Shown here: positions 7,467 to 15,593 of the stretch, one piece after another
Layout: every line of letters starts with the position of its first letter
Numbering within the stretch: position 1 is the first letter of the stretch
NCBI GenBank assembly: GCA_023396615.1
Contig: JAEWVM010000252.1
Location: 1 to 20,120 of the forward strand
Reading direction: 5' to 3'
Source: Spirochaetota bacterium
GTDB taxonomy: Bacteria > Spirochaetota > UBA4802 > JAFGJZ01
Length of the DNA stretch: 20,120 bases
Notes under the pieces: model-generated
What the model was told of the DNA's origin: nothing
Seen by the model: the letters and a program-made list of their open reading frames with translations, nothing else
Databases searched by the model: none
Position numbers and translations under genes: made by a program

Positions 7467-8678
7467 TTGCTTGAAATAAAACTAGGCGGAGACGAATCTC
7501 GGTCAATGGAACTAAATCTGATTTCACTTAAAGAATCCAATGATTTTCTTAAATCAATTATAGATAATATTTCTTCTGCACTGTTTCTCTCTGATGAAAA
7601 TTTGCGTGTTGCAGCTTTTAACGAAACTTTTTCGAAATTATTTCAAAAAAAATCAGATGATATTGTCGGCAAACTCTGCGGAAATGTAATAGGCTGTGTT
7701 TTTGTTGAAGAAGCAGGAATGGAATGCGGAACAAGTGATTATTGTTCAAAATGTACACTGAGAAAGGCAGTTTCAGGAGCGTTAGAATCAAAAATTGTTA
7801 CCAGCAATGAAATTATTGAACGTCATTTTTATATCAGAGATTCTAAGCTTTTAAAATATTTCAGATATTCTGTTACGCCGATTGTTTATAACGGGGCAGT
7901 TTTAGCACTTGTAATTGTTGATGATGTGACTGAAATTGAATCTGCCCGAAGACTGCTTGAAGAAAAGAATTCCGAATTATCACGTCTTATTGATGAAAGA
8001 AACCGTTTTCTTGGTATGACTGCACATGATCTTAGAAATCCCATCGGTTCTGTAAAAACCATATTATCTTTTCTTTATGATAATTTTTCCGATACAGCTA
8101 AAGATAAAATACTGGAATTTATTGATGTTTCTAGAGAGGCCAGTGAATCGGCGTTAGCTATAATTAATGATCTTCTGGATATTTCCGCGATAGAATCCGG
8201 GAAAATTGATTTGGTGAAAACAGAATTCGTTTTTGCTGATCTTGTCGAATCTGTTATAATTAGAAATCAGATATTCGCCGGGAAAAAAAGCATCAAAATC
8301 TCATTAAATGATATATCTTCATCGAAAAAGGTATTTGCTGATAAGCGCAGGATTGATCAGCTTCTAAGCAATTTGATTTCAAATGCAGTTAAGTATTCCC
8401 CTTCAGGCGGCGAAATCATAGTAACTCTTTATTGTGAAAATGGGTTTACATTTTTTTCTGTTAAAGATTCCGGAGACGGAATTTCAGATGAAGATAAATG
8501 TAAAATATTCAAACCCTTCGGCAAGGCCAAGGTCCGCACTACCGGCGGAGAAACAAGCACAGGCCTCGGACTTGCTATTTCAAAAAAAATAACAGAAAGT
8601 CACGGAGGAGAAATACGTTTCGAAAGTAAAAAAGGTGAGGGCAGTGAATTTATTTTTTCACTGCCCGATAGTTTTTAA
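7467..8678 (+). CDS. Cytoplasmic PAS-domain sensor histidine kinase
   Basis: The 403-residue protein contains a PAS domain at about 25-160, then HisKA and HATPase domains. The PAS domain carries a cysteine-rich insert: C71, C77, C87, C93 and C96 in a CG-x4-C / ECG-x4-CxxC pattern seen in many PAS kinases of anaerobes. The H-box is FLGMTAHDLRNP (H187, phospho-acceptor). The ATP-binding boxes are LISNAVKYS (N306), KDSGDGIS, KIFKPFGKA and TGLGLAISKK. There is no membrane segment and no receiver domain, and no partner response regulator is adjacent. The start is uncertain: TTG at 7467 has GGGA five bases upstream, whereas ATG at 7506 has only a distant GGAG. The last codons contain one arm and the loop of a strong terminator hairpin. 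It converges with the sigma factor gene, the two stop codons sharing the bases TTAA. Confidence 0.93.
   Translation: MLEIKLGGDESRSMELNLISLKESNDFLKSIIDNISSALFLSDENLRVAAFNETFSKLFQKKSDDIVGKLCGNVIGCVFVEEAGMECGTSDYCSKCTLRKAVSGALESKIVTSNEIIERHFYIRDSKLLKYFRYSVTPIVYNGAVLALVIVDDVTEIESARRLLEEKNSELSRLIDERNRFLGMTAHDLRNPIGSVKTILSFLYDNFSDTAKDKILEFIDVSREASESALAIINDLLDISAIESGKIDLVKTEFVFADLVESVIIRNQIFAGKKSIKISLNDISSSKKVFADKRRIDQLLSNLISNAVKYSPSGGEIIVTLYCENGFTFFSVKDSGDGISDEDKCKIFKPFGKAKVRTTGGETSTGLGLAISKKITESHGGEIRFESKKGEGSEFIFSLPDSF
8628..8676. terminator. Bidirectional intrinsic terminator between convergent kinase and sigma genes
   Basis: GGGCAGTGAA (8639-8648) pairs perfectly with TTCACTGCCC (8657-8666) around an 8-base loop. 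On the plus strand five Ts follow at 8672-8676, ending in the kinase stop codon. On the minus strand the same hairpin is followed by six Ts (A-run at 8628-8633). The hairpin is entirely within the kinase coding sequence and just past the sigma gene's stop. Confidence 0.75.
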
Positions 8679-9508
8679 GCGCTTATATATTCTTTTAAGT
8701 GAGAATGTTTTTCTCTGATTCTGCTGAGCGCGCGTGTTTCTATTTGCCGGATAGTTTCGGCTGAAAGATTCATTTCGTTTCCAATTTCTTTGAGTGTTGC
8801 GCTTTTGTTTCCATCCATGCCGAATCTTTTTATAAGAATCGATTTTTCACTTCCAATCAGCGAATCAAGAGCTGATTTAATGCTGTTTGAAAGTTCTTCA
8901 TTAATAATTTTTTTATCGGGAGCAGGATTGTTTTTATCTGCTGTAATATCCATTACTGAAAAATCATTATCAATTTCAGCATCAAGTGATATTACCGGTT
9001 GAAAAGAATTTATTATTTCAGAAATAGAAATTACATCTGTGTTGAGATATTTTGCTATTTCAGAATTGTCAGGTTCTTTTCCTTCCGTTCTCATAAGATA
9101 TTCTTTTGTGTAGGAAATCTTTCTCAGCATTTCGGTTTTTCTTATCGGAAGACGTATCGGTCTGCTTCTTTTTGCGATAAATCTTGAAATATAATGTTTA
9201 ATCCAGAATGAAGCATATGTTGAAAATTTGCATCCCGCATTAGAATCAAATTTTTCAGCCGCGCGTAAAAGTCCAATGTTTCCTTCCTGAATTAAATCAA
9301 TCAACGATGATTCGGTCCCGGTATAACTTTTTGCTATTTTAATAACCAGCCGAAGATTTGCTTTAACGAGTTCGTCAATAGCCTTGCCGTCTCCGTTATC
9401 CTTTCTGTCTGCTAATAATTTTTCTGTTTCTGCTGTTATCAGCTGAAATCTTTTTATTGATTTAAAATATTGCTGCAAAGTGCTGTTGTTGGTTTTATTG
9501 CTGTTCAT
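8675..9508 (-). CDS. Sigma-70-family RNA polymerase sigma factor (group 2/3, RpoS/RpoH-like size)
   Basis: I start this at the ATG at 9508, which has GAGGAG seven bases upstream; the longer TTG-initiated frame at 9526 would begin before that ribosome site. The 277-residue protein lacks a long region 1.1 and has region 1.2 (about 8-40), region 2 (about 48-121), region 3 (about 122-200) and region 4 (about 205-272). Region 2 includes DLIQEGNIGLLRAAEKFD and FSTYASFWIKHYISRFI; region 4 includes the helix-turn-helix TLKEIGNEMNLSAETIRQIE. Its size and architecture fit an alternative sigma factor rather than the much longer housekeeping RpoD. It is preceded by an exact sigma-54 promoter, so its synthesis should need RpoN and an activator. 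It stands alone between the hslO operon and the convergent kinase. Which genes it controls cannot be read here. Confidence 0.93.
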   Translation of the reverse strand: MNSNKTNNSTLQQYFKSIKRFQLITAETEKLLADRKDNGDGKAIDELVKANLRLVIKIAKSYTGTESSLIDLIQEGNIGLLRAAEKFDSNAGCKFSTYASFWIKHYISRFIAKRSRPIRLPIRKTEMLRKISYTKEYLMRTEGKEPDNSEIAKYLNTDVISISEIINSFQPVISLDAEIDNDFSVMDITADKNNPAPDKKIINEELSNSIKSALDSLIGSEKSILIKRFGMDGNKSATLKEIGNEMNLSAETIRQIETRALSRIREKHSHLKEYISA

Positions 9509-9533
9509 AAGTTGTCTCCTCGACAAACATAAA

Positions 9534-9549
9534 GCAAAAACTGTGCCAA
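9534..9549 (-). promoter_or_regulatory. Sigma-54 (RpoN) -24/-12 promoter upstream of the sigma-70-family gene
   Basis: On the minus strand TTGGCAC (9549-9543) is followed after five bases by TTGC (9537-9534) and T. This matches the TGGCAC-N5-TTGCW consensus exactly, with the required GG-N10-GC geometry. Initiation about 12 bases on, near 9522, puts the start directly before the GAGGAG ribosome site (9521-9516) and the ATG at 9508, a leader of about 14 bases. Confidence 0.8.
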
Positions 9550-9555
9550 GTATTC

Positions 9556-9575
9556 ATTGTTGAAAATTGTTGAAA
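9556..9575. repeat. Tandem 10-bp direct repeat just upstream of the sigma-54 promoter
   Basis: ATTGTTGAAA occurs twice without a gap (9556-9565 and 9566-9575), about one helical turn apart. It lies 7-27 bases upstream of the -24 box, so a protein binding both copies would sit on one face of the DNA. It is closer than usual activator sites for sigma-54, so a repressor or bending site is as likely. Confidence 0.4.
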
Positions 9576-9661
9576 ATAAGCGATTTTCGTGTTATAATAA
9601 ATTAAAAAATGATTAACATGTAAAAAATATAATCACGTGTGTAAAAAATACCCACTTGTGG

Positions 9662-10516
9662 TTAAGAGAGTAATGAAATAAGTTCTTCTTCATCGAAATG
9701 ATATTTTTTTTCACAGAAAGCACAGCTTATCTCGCAGGATTTATCTTTCTTTATAATATCTTCAATTTCTGCTTTATCAATCAGTTTCAAAGTCGATAAG
9801 ACGATTTCTTTAGAGCATCTGCATTTGAATTGTAATGGAATTGAACTTAAAAGTTCAGTTTCATTTTTGCCGAAAATATCGTAAAGTATTGAGATTGGCG
9901 TTTCTGATGATGAAATTCTTTCAGAAAAACCGCTTTTGAGATCTGAAATCATCTTTTCCGCATATTCTATCGAAGAAAGAGGTGTATCTGGAAATGTTTG
10001 TATGAGAATTCCGCCTGAAGATTTAACTGAAAGATTATCATTTAAAGAAAATCCTATTAAGAGAGCAGAAGGTATCTGTTCACTTTGAGTGAGATAATAT
10101 GCGGTGTCATATGCGATATCGCCCGCTAATATTGGACTAACTCCGTTATAAGGAGTGTCAAATCCGACATCTTTGCTGACACTGATAACACCGGCTCCAA
10201 TCGCTTCTCCTATTTTCATTGAAGAGTCAAGGTTTGAATTTGCTATACTTGCACGGATATTGCCCCTTGCATCTGCCTGAACAATTACGGATTTTAATTT
10301 TCCGGATCCTTCTATTTTAAAAGTTAGATTCTGATCAGTTTCTGGCTTCAAACTAGAGCTGACAAGAAGAGCCGCATTTATACTTTGCCCGAGTATATAA
10401 GACGACAAAGGGGTAGTTTTTTTAACGCCTATAATTTCATCTGCGGCGTTACGGCTGTTAACAGCATATCCTCTGAGATTATATTTTTTGCTGATAAGTC
10501 TGTCAAGAGAGTCCAT
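9662..10516 (-). CDS. hslO: Redox-regulated chaperone Hsp33
   Basis: Hsp33 is a cytoplasmic holdase that is switched on when oxidation releases zinc from its four-cysteine site and unfolds its C-terminus. The 284-residue length is typical. The C-terminal zinc ligands are visible as CxC (C232, C234) and CxxC (C265, C268), and an extra cysteine, C261, lies next to the second pair. The N-terminal part has family features such as GQSINAALLVSS, GSGKLKSVIVQADARG and GDIAYDTAYYLTQSEQIPSA. The ATG lies inside the end of the upstream maf gene (14-base overlap) with GAGG eight bases before it, so translation is probably coupled. It is the last gene of the lolA-to-hslO unit. A redox chaperone suits an anaerobe that meets bursts of oxygen, though this is inference. 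Confidence 0.96.
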   Translation of the reverse strand: MDSLDRLISKKYNLRGYAVNSRNAADEIIGVKKTTPLSSYILGQSINAALLVSSSLKPETDQNLTFKIEGSGKLKSVIVQADARGNIRASIANSNLDSSMKIGEAIGAGVISVSKDVGFDTPYNGVSPILAGDIAYDTAYYLTQSEQIPSALLIGFSLNDNLSVKSSGGILIQTFPDTPLSSIEYAEKMISDLKSGFSERISSSETPISILYDIFGKNETELLSSIPLQFKCRCSKEIVLSTLKLIDKAEIEDIIKKDKSCEISCAFCEKKYHFDEEELISLLS

Positions 10517-12206
10517 TATATTTTCCTCTGTCGCGGATTAGTGTCTTGTTTATTGTTTTTTTCAATCTGTAAATCGCACGTAGAATATCTGCCGCAAATA
10601 ATGCAGTCTTTTTTCCGCTATCAACATTTTTGTTTCTGCTAAAGTACATTTTAGTTTTTTTCAGATAGGATGAAAAAAACTGACTGATTTCATTATCATC
10701 ATCGATCATGTCAATCAGCTCAAGCGACTTTCCGTTTTCAATCATTTTTTCCGACATATTTAAAAAATCAAGGCATCTTTTATAGACCTCATCGATGCGG
10801 CATTTGGGGTAGTGAGATTTTTTTATCTTTTCAATGATTTCTGCGGGATAAGTTTTCTTTGAAATATATTCTGATAGATCAGCTCCGGAAATATTAATTG
10901 CATTCTCTATGAAAGCTCCGTCGGAAGCACAGTTTATTACCGGAATTTTAACAAGTGCGGATGAATTTTCAAACCACTCTTTATAAAGATTTAAAACATA
11001 ATCGGAAACAACGGTACTTCCGGTACAGGATTTCATATATTTGATTTTGCGTTTACGGATAATTTTCATGTTTATCGTATCAAGATTTGTGAATCTGTTT
11101 GTTATTGTAAGCCATGAACAGTTGTGATGCGTACCGCTTGAATGTATTTCTCTTCCGGTATAGGCAAGATCCTGTCCGAAAAGTATTATAGAACTGCAGC
11201 CAAGGTTCAGCAGAAGATCAAACGCGCTTGTGGCAACCGAGCCTCCGGACTGTATGTCGCCGATTTCACCGCAGTACTTTTCTATGACAGCGGCGAAGGG
11301 AGTCGTTTCACGTTTATTCTGACCGTTTGAATCAATATAATATTTGCTTGTTGTGCTTAAGGCTTTGGTTCCGTCGTATCGGTTTAATATGTCCGGTGAT
11401 GAAACAATATCCGCAACGAGAATTGTTCCCGGAATAGAACATCCTAGAAAATGTTTGATAGAATGCTTCTGGGCATCAAGAGTCATCACAAAATGAGGCT
11501 TTATGCCGTATTTGCAAAGAACCGGAAGAGCGGTATCAACTGCAATTAGAACAGCCTTTTCTTCGATAGATTTTATCAGTGGAAGGCTTTTTCTCAATGA
11601 CGGTCCTGCAGAAATAATAACGCCCGGGCATGATTTAAATTTTCCGAAGAAAGATGTAATTCGTAAAGAATCTTTCAGATGAGTTGAATTTGTTATGATA
11701 TTTTCAACCCATCTTTCTTCAAATTCAATTCTGGTTAAAAGATCGCTTATTTTTGAAGAAGCGTAACGATTAATATCTGTGACGAAATCATCATAAAAAT
11801 TTTTATTAATAAGATATGAGGGTCTATGCGTATAAAGGGCAAATCCGTTAAATTCACTGAAATTTCCGCTTTCAAAAAGATAAGAAATATCATTTTGCGA
11901 GTTTACTATTTTTACTAAATTAAAAGTTTCGGGGAAATGTTCATTGATAAGCCTGATTGATTCTTCATCATGTTCGACGGTAATGATTGCTTTTGAGGGA
12001 TATTTTTTTGATAGTTCGCGCAGATGATAGCCGAGCCCGGCTCCAAGCACAAGGATAATGTTTTTACCGTTGTCACTAAAAGCCTCAACAGATTTTTCGG
12101 CTTCTTTCTGCGGCATATATGCCGAGTGAATCCGGATTTCCTTATTTCCGTCATAAAAGCTGAGCGTCGGCAAATTGTCTTTGGTAAAATTTACGCGGTA
12201 ACTCAT
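10503..12206 (-). CDS. Maf/DUF115 family protein, probable flagellin glycosyltransferase
   Basis: Members of this family (motility-associated factor, also annotated as MptE-like 6-hydroxymethylpterin pyrophosphokinase fold) attach nonulosonic or related sugars to flagellin in Campylobacter, Aeromonas and others. The 567-residue protein shows the expected pattern. A Rossmann-like N-terminal segment contains VLGAGLGYHLREL (about 53-65). The DUF115 core contains GVIISAGPSLRK (195-205), VDTALPVLCKYGIKPHFVMTLDAQ (223-246 region), GGSVATSAFDLL (321-332) and FGQDLAYTGREIHSSG (343-358). No membrane segment is seen. Its ATG shares one base with the TGA of the HDOD gene (TGATG), and its end overlaps hslO by 14 bases. 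No flagellar or sugar-synthesis genes are nearby, so its acceptor is inferred from the family only. Confidence 0.87.
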   Translation of the reverse strand: MSYRVNFTKDNLPTLSFYDGNKEIRIHSAYMPQKEAEKSVEAFSDNGKNIILVLGAGLGYHLRELSKKYPSKAIITVEHDEESIRLINEHFPETFNLVKIVNSQNDISYLFESGNFSEFNGFALYTHRPSYLINKNFYDDFVTDINRYASSKISDLLTRIEFEERWVENIITNSTHLKDSLRITSFFGKFKSCPGVIISAGPSLRKSLPLIKSIEEKAVLIAVDTALPVLCKYGIKPHFVMTLDAQKHSIKHFLGCSIPGTILVADIVSSPDILNRYDGTKALSTTSKYYIDSNGQNKRETTPFAAVIEKYCGEIGDIQSGGSVATSAFDLLLNLGCSSIILFGQDLAYTGREIHSSGTHHNCSWLTITNRFTNLDTINMKIIRKRKIKYMKSCTGSTVVSDYVLNLYKEWFENSSALVKIPVINCASDGAFIENAINISGADLSEYISKKTYPAEIIEKIKKSHYPKCRIDEVYKRCLDFLNMSEKMIENGKSLELIDMIDDDNEISQFFSSYLKKTKMYFSRNKNVDSGKKTALFAADILRAIYRLKKTINKTLIRDRGKYNGLS

Positions 12207-13699
12207 CAGATCATGGGCCTGTTTCTAAATCCTTCCTTGCATTTTTCATGCAGTTCGATGCATTTTGATTCATCTGAAAGATTATATTTCTGAAGTATGT
12301 TCGGTTCAATGAAGTAGTAATCGTACTTTCTATCTTCGATACCGCAGAATATATTTGCAAGATAAACAATATTGATGATGTCGGAAAATTTTTCATCACA
12401 AAGAAGAGGCGAATGATGAAAAGCTATAGCCTGTGTTATGAATTCTGCGAAATTCCATTTCTCGGATATCAGTTTCCCAATGGAAGAATGGCTGATCCCG
12501 ATTGAAATTTCTTCAAGAATTGTAGTAGTTCTGATTCCATGTGATTTTACAAAATCTGCAATTTTGATAGTCAGATCATTATCTACGGCAAGAAGAACAA
12601 GTTTGCCTAGATCATGCAGAAGGGCAGAAATAAATATCTGTTCAGTTAAAGAGCCCAGTTTAAAATTTTGCGCAATTAAACGAGAGTAAAATGCAACCTT
12701 GAGAGAGTGCTGCCATATCTGCTCAAATTTTTTATATCTCTGGTCCATAATGCGTTTAGTGGTAGCTGCAAGAAGAATATATTTGAAGTTTGAAAGCCCT
12801 ATACGTGTAAGAGCCTCATTGATTGTTTCAATTTTTTTATTAGGGGCAAAACCGGCAGAATTTGCAAGTTTAAGAATGTCGGCTGATAATGCCGGATCAC
12901 CTTTTACTTTATTGCTCATTTGAGATATTGAACTGTCCGGATCATCGCAAAGAACAAGCAGTTCGTTGATAAAAGTCGGAATTGACGGAATAAGATGAAT
13001 TTCATTTATAATATCTTCTTTTACAGCCATGAGCGTTTCATCTGATTTGGTTTTAAACGGAACTGTAAGTGATATTTCGGTTTTGCTCTCATCAGCAGTA
13101 ATAGTATAATTTGACTGCGGTATTCCGCTGTTTTTCAAAAGAAGCATCGTTAAAATAATACCAAGTCCCGCACCTTCGGTTTCATCATAAAGTTTGTCAT
13201 AAGCTTCACTGAAATCCTTGATGTGCTTGGCGCTTTCCATTCTCTGTTTAATGCGTTCTTCTTCTTCTGCATGAAGAGGTGAATTGTTTACAATGCGTGT
13301 TCTGATCCCTTCTGCGGTTTTCTGAATTCTGAATTCTGCATAATAAGAACTTGATTTCAGATCTGATTCTATTGTAGCCATGTCACCGACAACTTTTTCC
13401 TTAAACTGCCGCATGAGTGAATTATATTCAAGAACCTTATTCATGTCGGCTTTGTTTTTTTCAAAAAAGACACGTTTTGCGTTTGCCTTCACAGCGTTTA
13501 GAATAGATTCGCGGAGAATTGTGATCATTGCTTCCTGAAGAAAGAGAATGTCATTTGCCGCTAGGATTCGTGACATGAAGCCGTTAATGCTGCTTAGAAC
13601 GATTTTATCAGGGAAAGCAAATCTCAGGGAAACACTTTCACCCTGATTGAATTTATCCAGGGTACTAATGTTTTTCCCGTTGAGCCCAAGTTCGAGCAT
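12206..13699 (-). CDS. HATPase-like domain fused to HDOD signalling domain
   Basis: I start this at the ATG at 13699, with GGGAGG five bases upstream; the longer GTG frame at 13714 would begin before that site. The 497-residue protein has two parts. The first, about 1-225, resembles a GHKL ATP-binding fold: an N-box-like ILRESILNAVKAN (about 62-74) and a glycine box GAGLGIILTMLL (about 176-187). It lacks a phospho-acceptor histidine domain. The second, about 238-435, is an HDOD domain: SIPTFINELL, then KGDPALSADILKLANSA, an intact HDLGK (H362-D363), and FHHSP further on. HDOD proteins typically act as protein-interaction signalling modules, often linked to motility or two-component control. 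It overlaps the comEC-like gene by 35 bases and touches maf, so it sits mid-operon. Its binding partner and nucleotide specificity are unknown. Confidence 0.85.
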   Translation of the reverse strand: MLELGLNGKNISTLDKFNQGESVSLRFAFPDKIVLSSINGFMSRILAANDILFLQEAMITILRESILNAVKANAKRVFFEKNKADMNKVLEYNSLMRQFKEKVVGDMATIESDLKSSSYYAEFRIQKTAEGIRTRIVNNSPLHAEEEERIKQRMESAKHIKDFSEAYDKLYDETEGAGLGIILTMLLLKNSGIPQSNYTITADESKTEISLTVPFKTKSDETLMAVKEDIINEIHLIPSIPTFINELLVLCDDPDSSISQMSNKVKGDPALSADILKLANSAGFAPNKKIETINEALTRIGLSNFKYILLAATTKRIMDQRYKKFEQIWQHSLKVAFYSRLIAQNFKLGSLTEQIFISALLHDLGKLVLLAVDNDLTIKIADFVKSHGIRTTTILEEISIGISHSSIGKLISEKWNFAEFITQAIAFHHSPLLCDEKFSDIINIVYLANIFCGIEDRKYDYYFIEPNILQKYNLSDESKCIELHEKCKEGFRNRPMI

Positions 13700-15593
13700 T
13701 TTTCCTCCCTTCACGCATAGTTAAGAACTTAACACTTTCGGCAGAATTGTCAAGAATATTGTTTTGTCTTTTGATGCAAATCTTTATTGCGTCATTCTCG
13801 CAAAGACTTAAAATTTTAAGAAATGGCCCGGAAAATGAAGGATATTCCGAATGAAATTCGCTTGTTTTGACTTTATTCATAAAAATTCTGCAATAATATA
13901 AATTCTCGGGATTATTATTATCTATTTCAACTGAAACATTGCCGTAATCATTAAATATAAATTCATCAGCGAGTTCCGGTGTATTTTTTTCATTGAATGT
14001 CCCTTTAAGCCGGTAGATATCTTTTTCACGTAGAATTGTGACCGAACCGCAGATTCCGCCGTTTTCGTATTTCCTTACTTTTTGTGATGATAAAATAATA
14101 AACATCGAAAGCTGTGATATTAGAATGATAATTATGGGTATTATTTTATGTAATTTAACTTTTTTTAAAAAGAACGGAAGCAAAGGCAGAATGAACAAAA
14201 TGATTAAAACAGTTTTGTAATTAGTAGTTTGAAAATGACCGTTTAATGAGGATAGAGAGTTTACAATTCGGATTGAATAATCAGTTAAGAATTCAACGGG
14301 TATTGAGAGAAGTTTAGCGGAGTTTGTGAATAAAAATGATGCTATAACAGAAACTCCTGATACAATAAGCAGAAATGAATAATACGGAACGAGTATGATA
14401 TTTGACAGGATTCCTGTAAAATTGATCTGGTTAAGTTTCAGAACAATAAGCGGAAATATGAATACCTGTGCGGCAAAAGTCATTGAAAGTGACGAGGAAA
14501 GTAATTTTAGATTTGAGAATATTGCTTTGAAATAATCGTAGAAGGTGATTATTCCAAGTGTAGCAAGAAAAGATAGCTGAAATCCGAGTGAGTATATCTC
14601 CTTGGGTGAATAAATTCCGATAGCAAGACCGGAGAGGAACAGAGAATTTACGGATATATTTTTTCTATCAAGAATCATGAAAAAGGCGGAAAAGAAAAAC
14701 ATTACCGATGCCCGCACAAGAGAAACAGGCATATCTGTAATAAGTAAGAATAGTAAAATGAAAATTGCACCTCCGGCAATTACTGCCTTCCTGTTTCTGA
14801 AAATGAAAGGAAGAATGAAAAGAGGAAGCGCTCCGGCTATTCCCACATGAAGTCCGCTGGCAGCTAATAAATGAAGAGTTCCTGCACGGGTGAAATTTCT
14901 TATTGTTTCTTTCGAAACGCTGTTTTGATTACCGAGCAGAAGCGCCTTTATAACAGATGCCGTTTGAGGTTTGTAGAGATTATGTATTGTGCATTCTATT
15001 CTTTTTTTTAATCTGATTCTATAAGACGGAAGGCGTTTTATTATAATATCATTGTCGTTGTAATAATAAACTAAATCAAAGTTTTCAGCAAATAAATCGG
15101 TTCTTGAAGAGTCTATTTTGGAAAATTTTCCGCTGAATACGTATGTATCTCCGGGATTTATCAATATATCTGAAGGTACAAAAACAGCACACTTGTTTTT
15201 TTTCTTATTAACAACAGAGACTTTTGAACTGTATCTGTATTGTTCAACAGACAAAACAGTTCCATTCGTAAATGAAACCTTTTCAGGGTTTATTGATTCG
15301 GGGCGTTTTAAAAAGGGAATAGCTATGATTATAAAGAGAAATAATAATTGAACAGCGATACCTGATTTGCGGAGGTTCTGTTTTTTAAGTGTGATAAAAA
15401 GCAAGAGAATTGAAAGCAAAAAGAAAAAAACAAAGAATAGAAAATATGCTTTTCCAAGAAAGATAAAAAAAGAAAAATTGACAGATGCGGCATACGCGCA
15501 AAAAAGATATGCCGAAGGTATGAAAAATTTAGAATTTTCCCACTCTTTTACCTGCTCCGGCTGAAAACCTGAATCCGATTTTTTTAGAATCAT
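13665..15593 (-). CDS. ComEC/Rec2-like DNA uptake channel lacking the metallo-beta-lactamase domain
   Basis: This polytopic inner-membrane protein should conduct single-stranded DNA into the cytoplasm. I start it at the ATG at 15593, which has GGAG six bases upstream, giving 642 residues. N-terminal helices (about 25-97) precede an OB-like soluble stretch (about 107-200, DUF4131-like). The competence domain opens with the diagnostic GTLHLLAASGLHVG (about 238-251), and many helices follow to about 502. The last 135 or so residues are soluble and show no HxHxDH metal motif, so the usual C-terminal nuclease-like domain is absent or replaced. The start lies 65 bases inside the upstream barrel gene and the end overlaps the HDOD gene by 35 bases. 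These overlaps are large but both frames look genuinely coding. No other competence gene is in view. Confidence 0.88.
   Translation of the reverse strand: MILKKSDSGFQPEQVKEWENSKFFIPSAYLFCAYAASVNFSFFIFLGKAYFLFFVFFFLLSILLLFITLKKQNLRKSGIAVQLLFLFIIIAIPFLKRPESINPEKVSFTNGTVLSVEQYRYSSKVSVVNKKKNKCAVFVPSDILINPGDTYVFSGKFSKIDSSRTDLFAENFDLVYYYNDNDIIIKRLPSYRIRLKKRIECTIHNLYKPQTASVIKALLLGNQNSVSKETIRNFTRAGTLHLLAASGLHVGIAGALPLFILPFIFRNRKAVIAGGAIFILLFLLITDMPVSLVRASVMFFFSAFFMILDRKNISVNSLFLSGLAIGIYSPKEIYSLGFQLSFLATLGIITFYDYFKAIFSNLKLLSSSLSMTFAAQVFIFPLIVLKLNQINFTGILSNIILVPYYSFLLIVSGVSVIASFLFTNSAKLLSIPVEFLTDYSIRIVNSLSSLNGHFQTTNYKTVLIILFILPLLPFFLKKVKLHKIIPIIIILISQLSMFIILSSQKVRKYENGGICGSVTILREKDIYRLKGTFNEKNTPELADEFIFNDYGNVSVEIDNNNPENLYYCRIFMNKVKTSEFHSEYPSFSGPFLKILSLCENDAIKICIKRQNNILDNSAESVKFLTMREGRKNARTWAQREKH

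Noticed and set aside
9640..9661. CCAC/GTGG hairpin with a following T-run after hslO on the minus strand
   Set aside because: The perfect arms leave a two-base loop, so only about three pairs can form; too weak to call a terminator.
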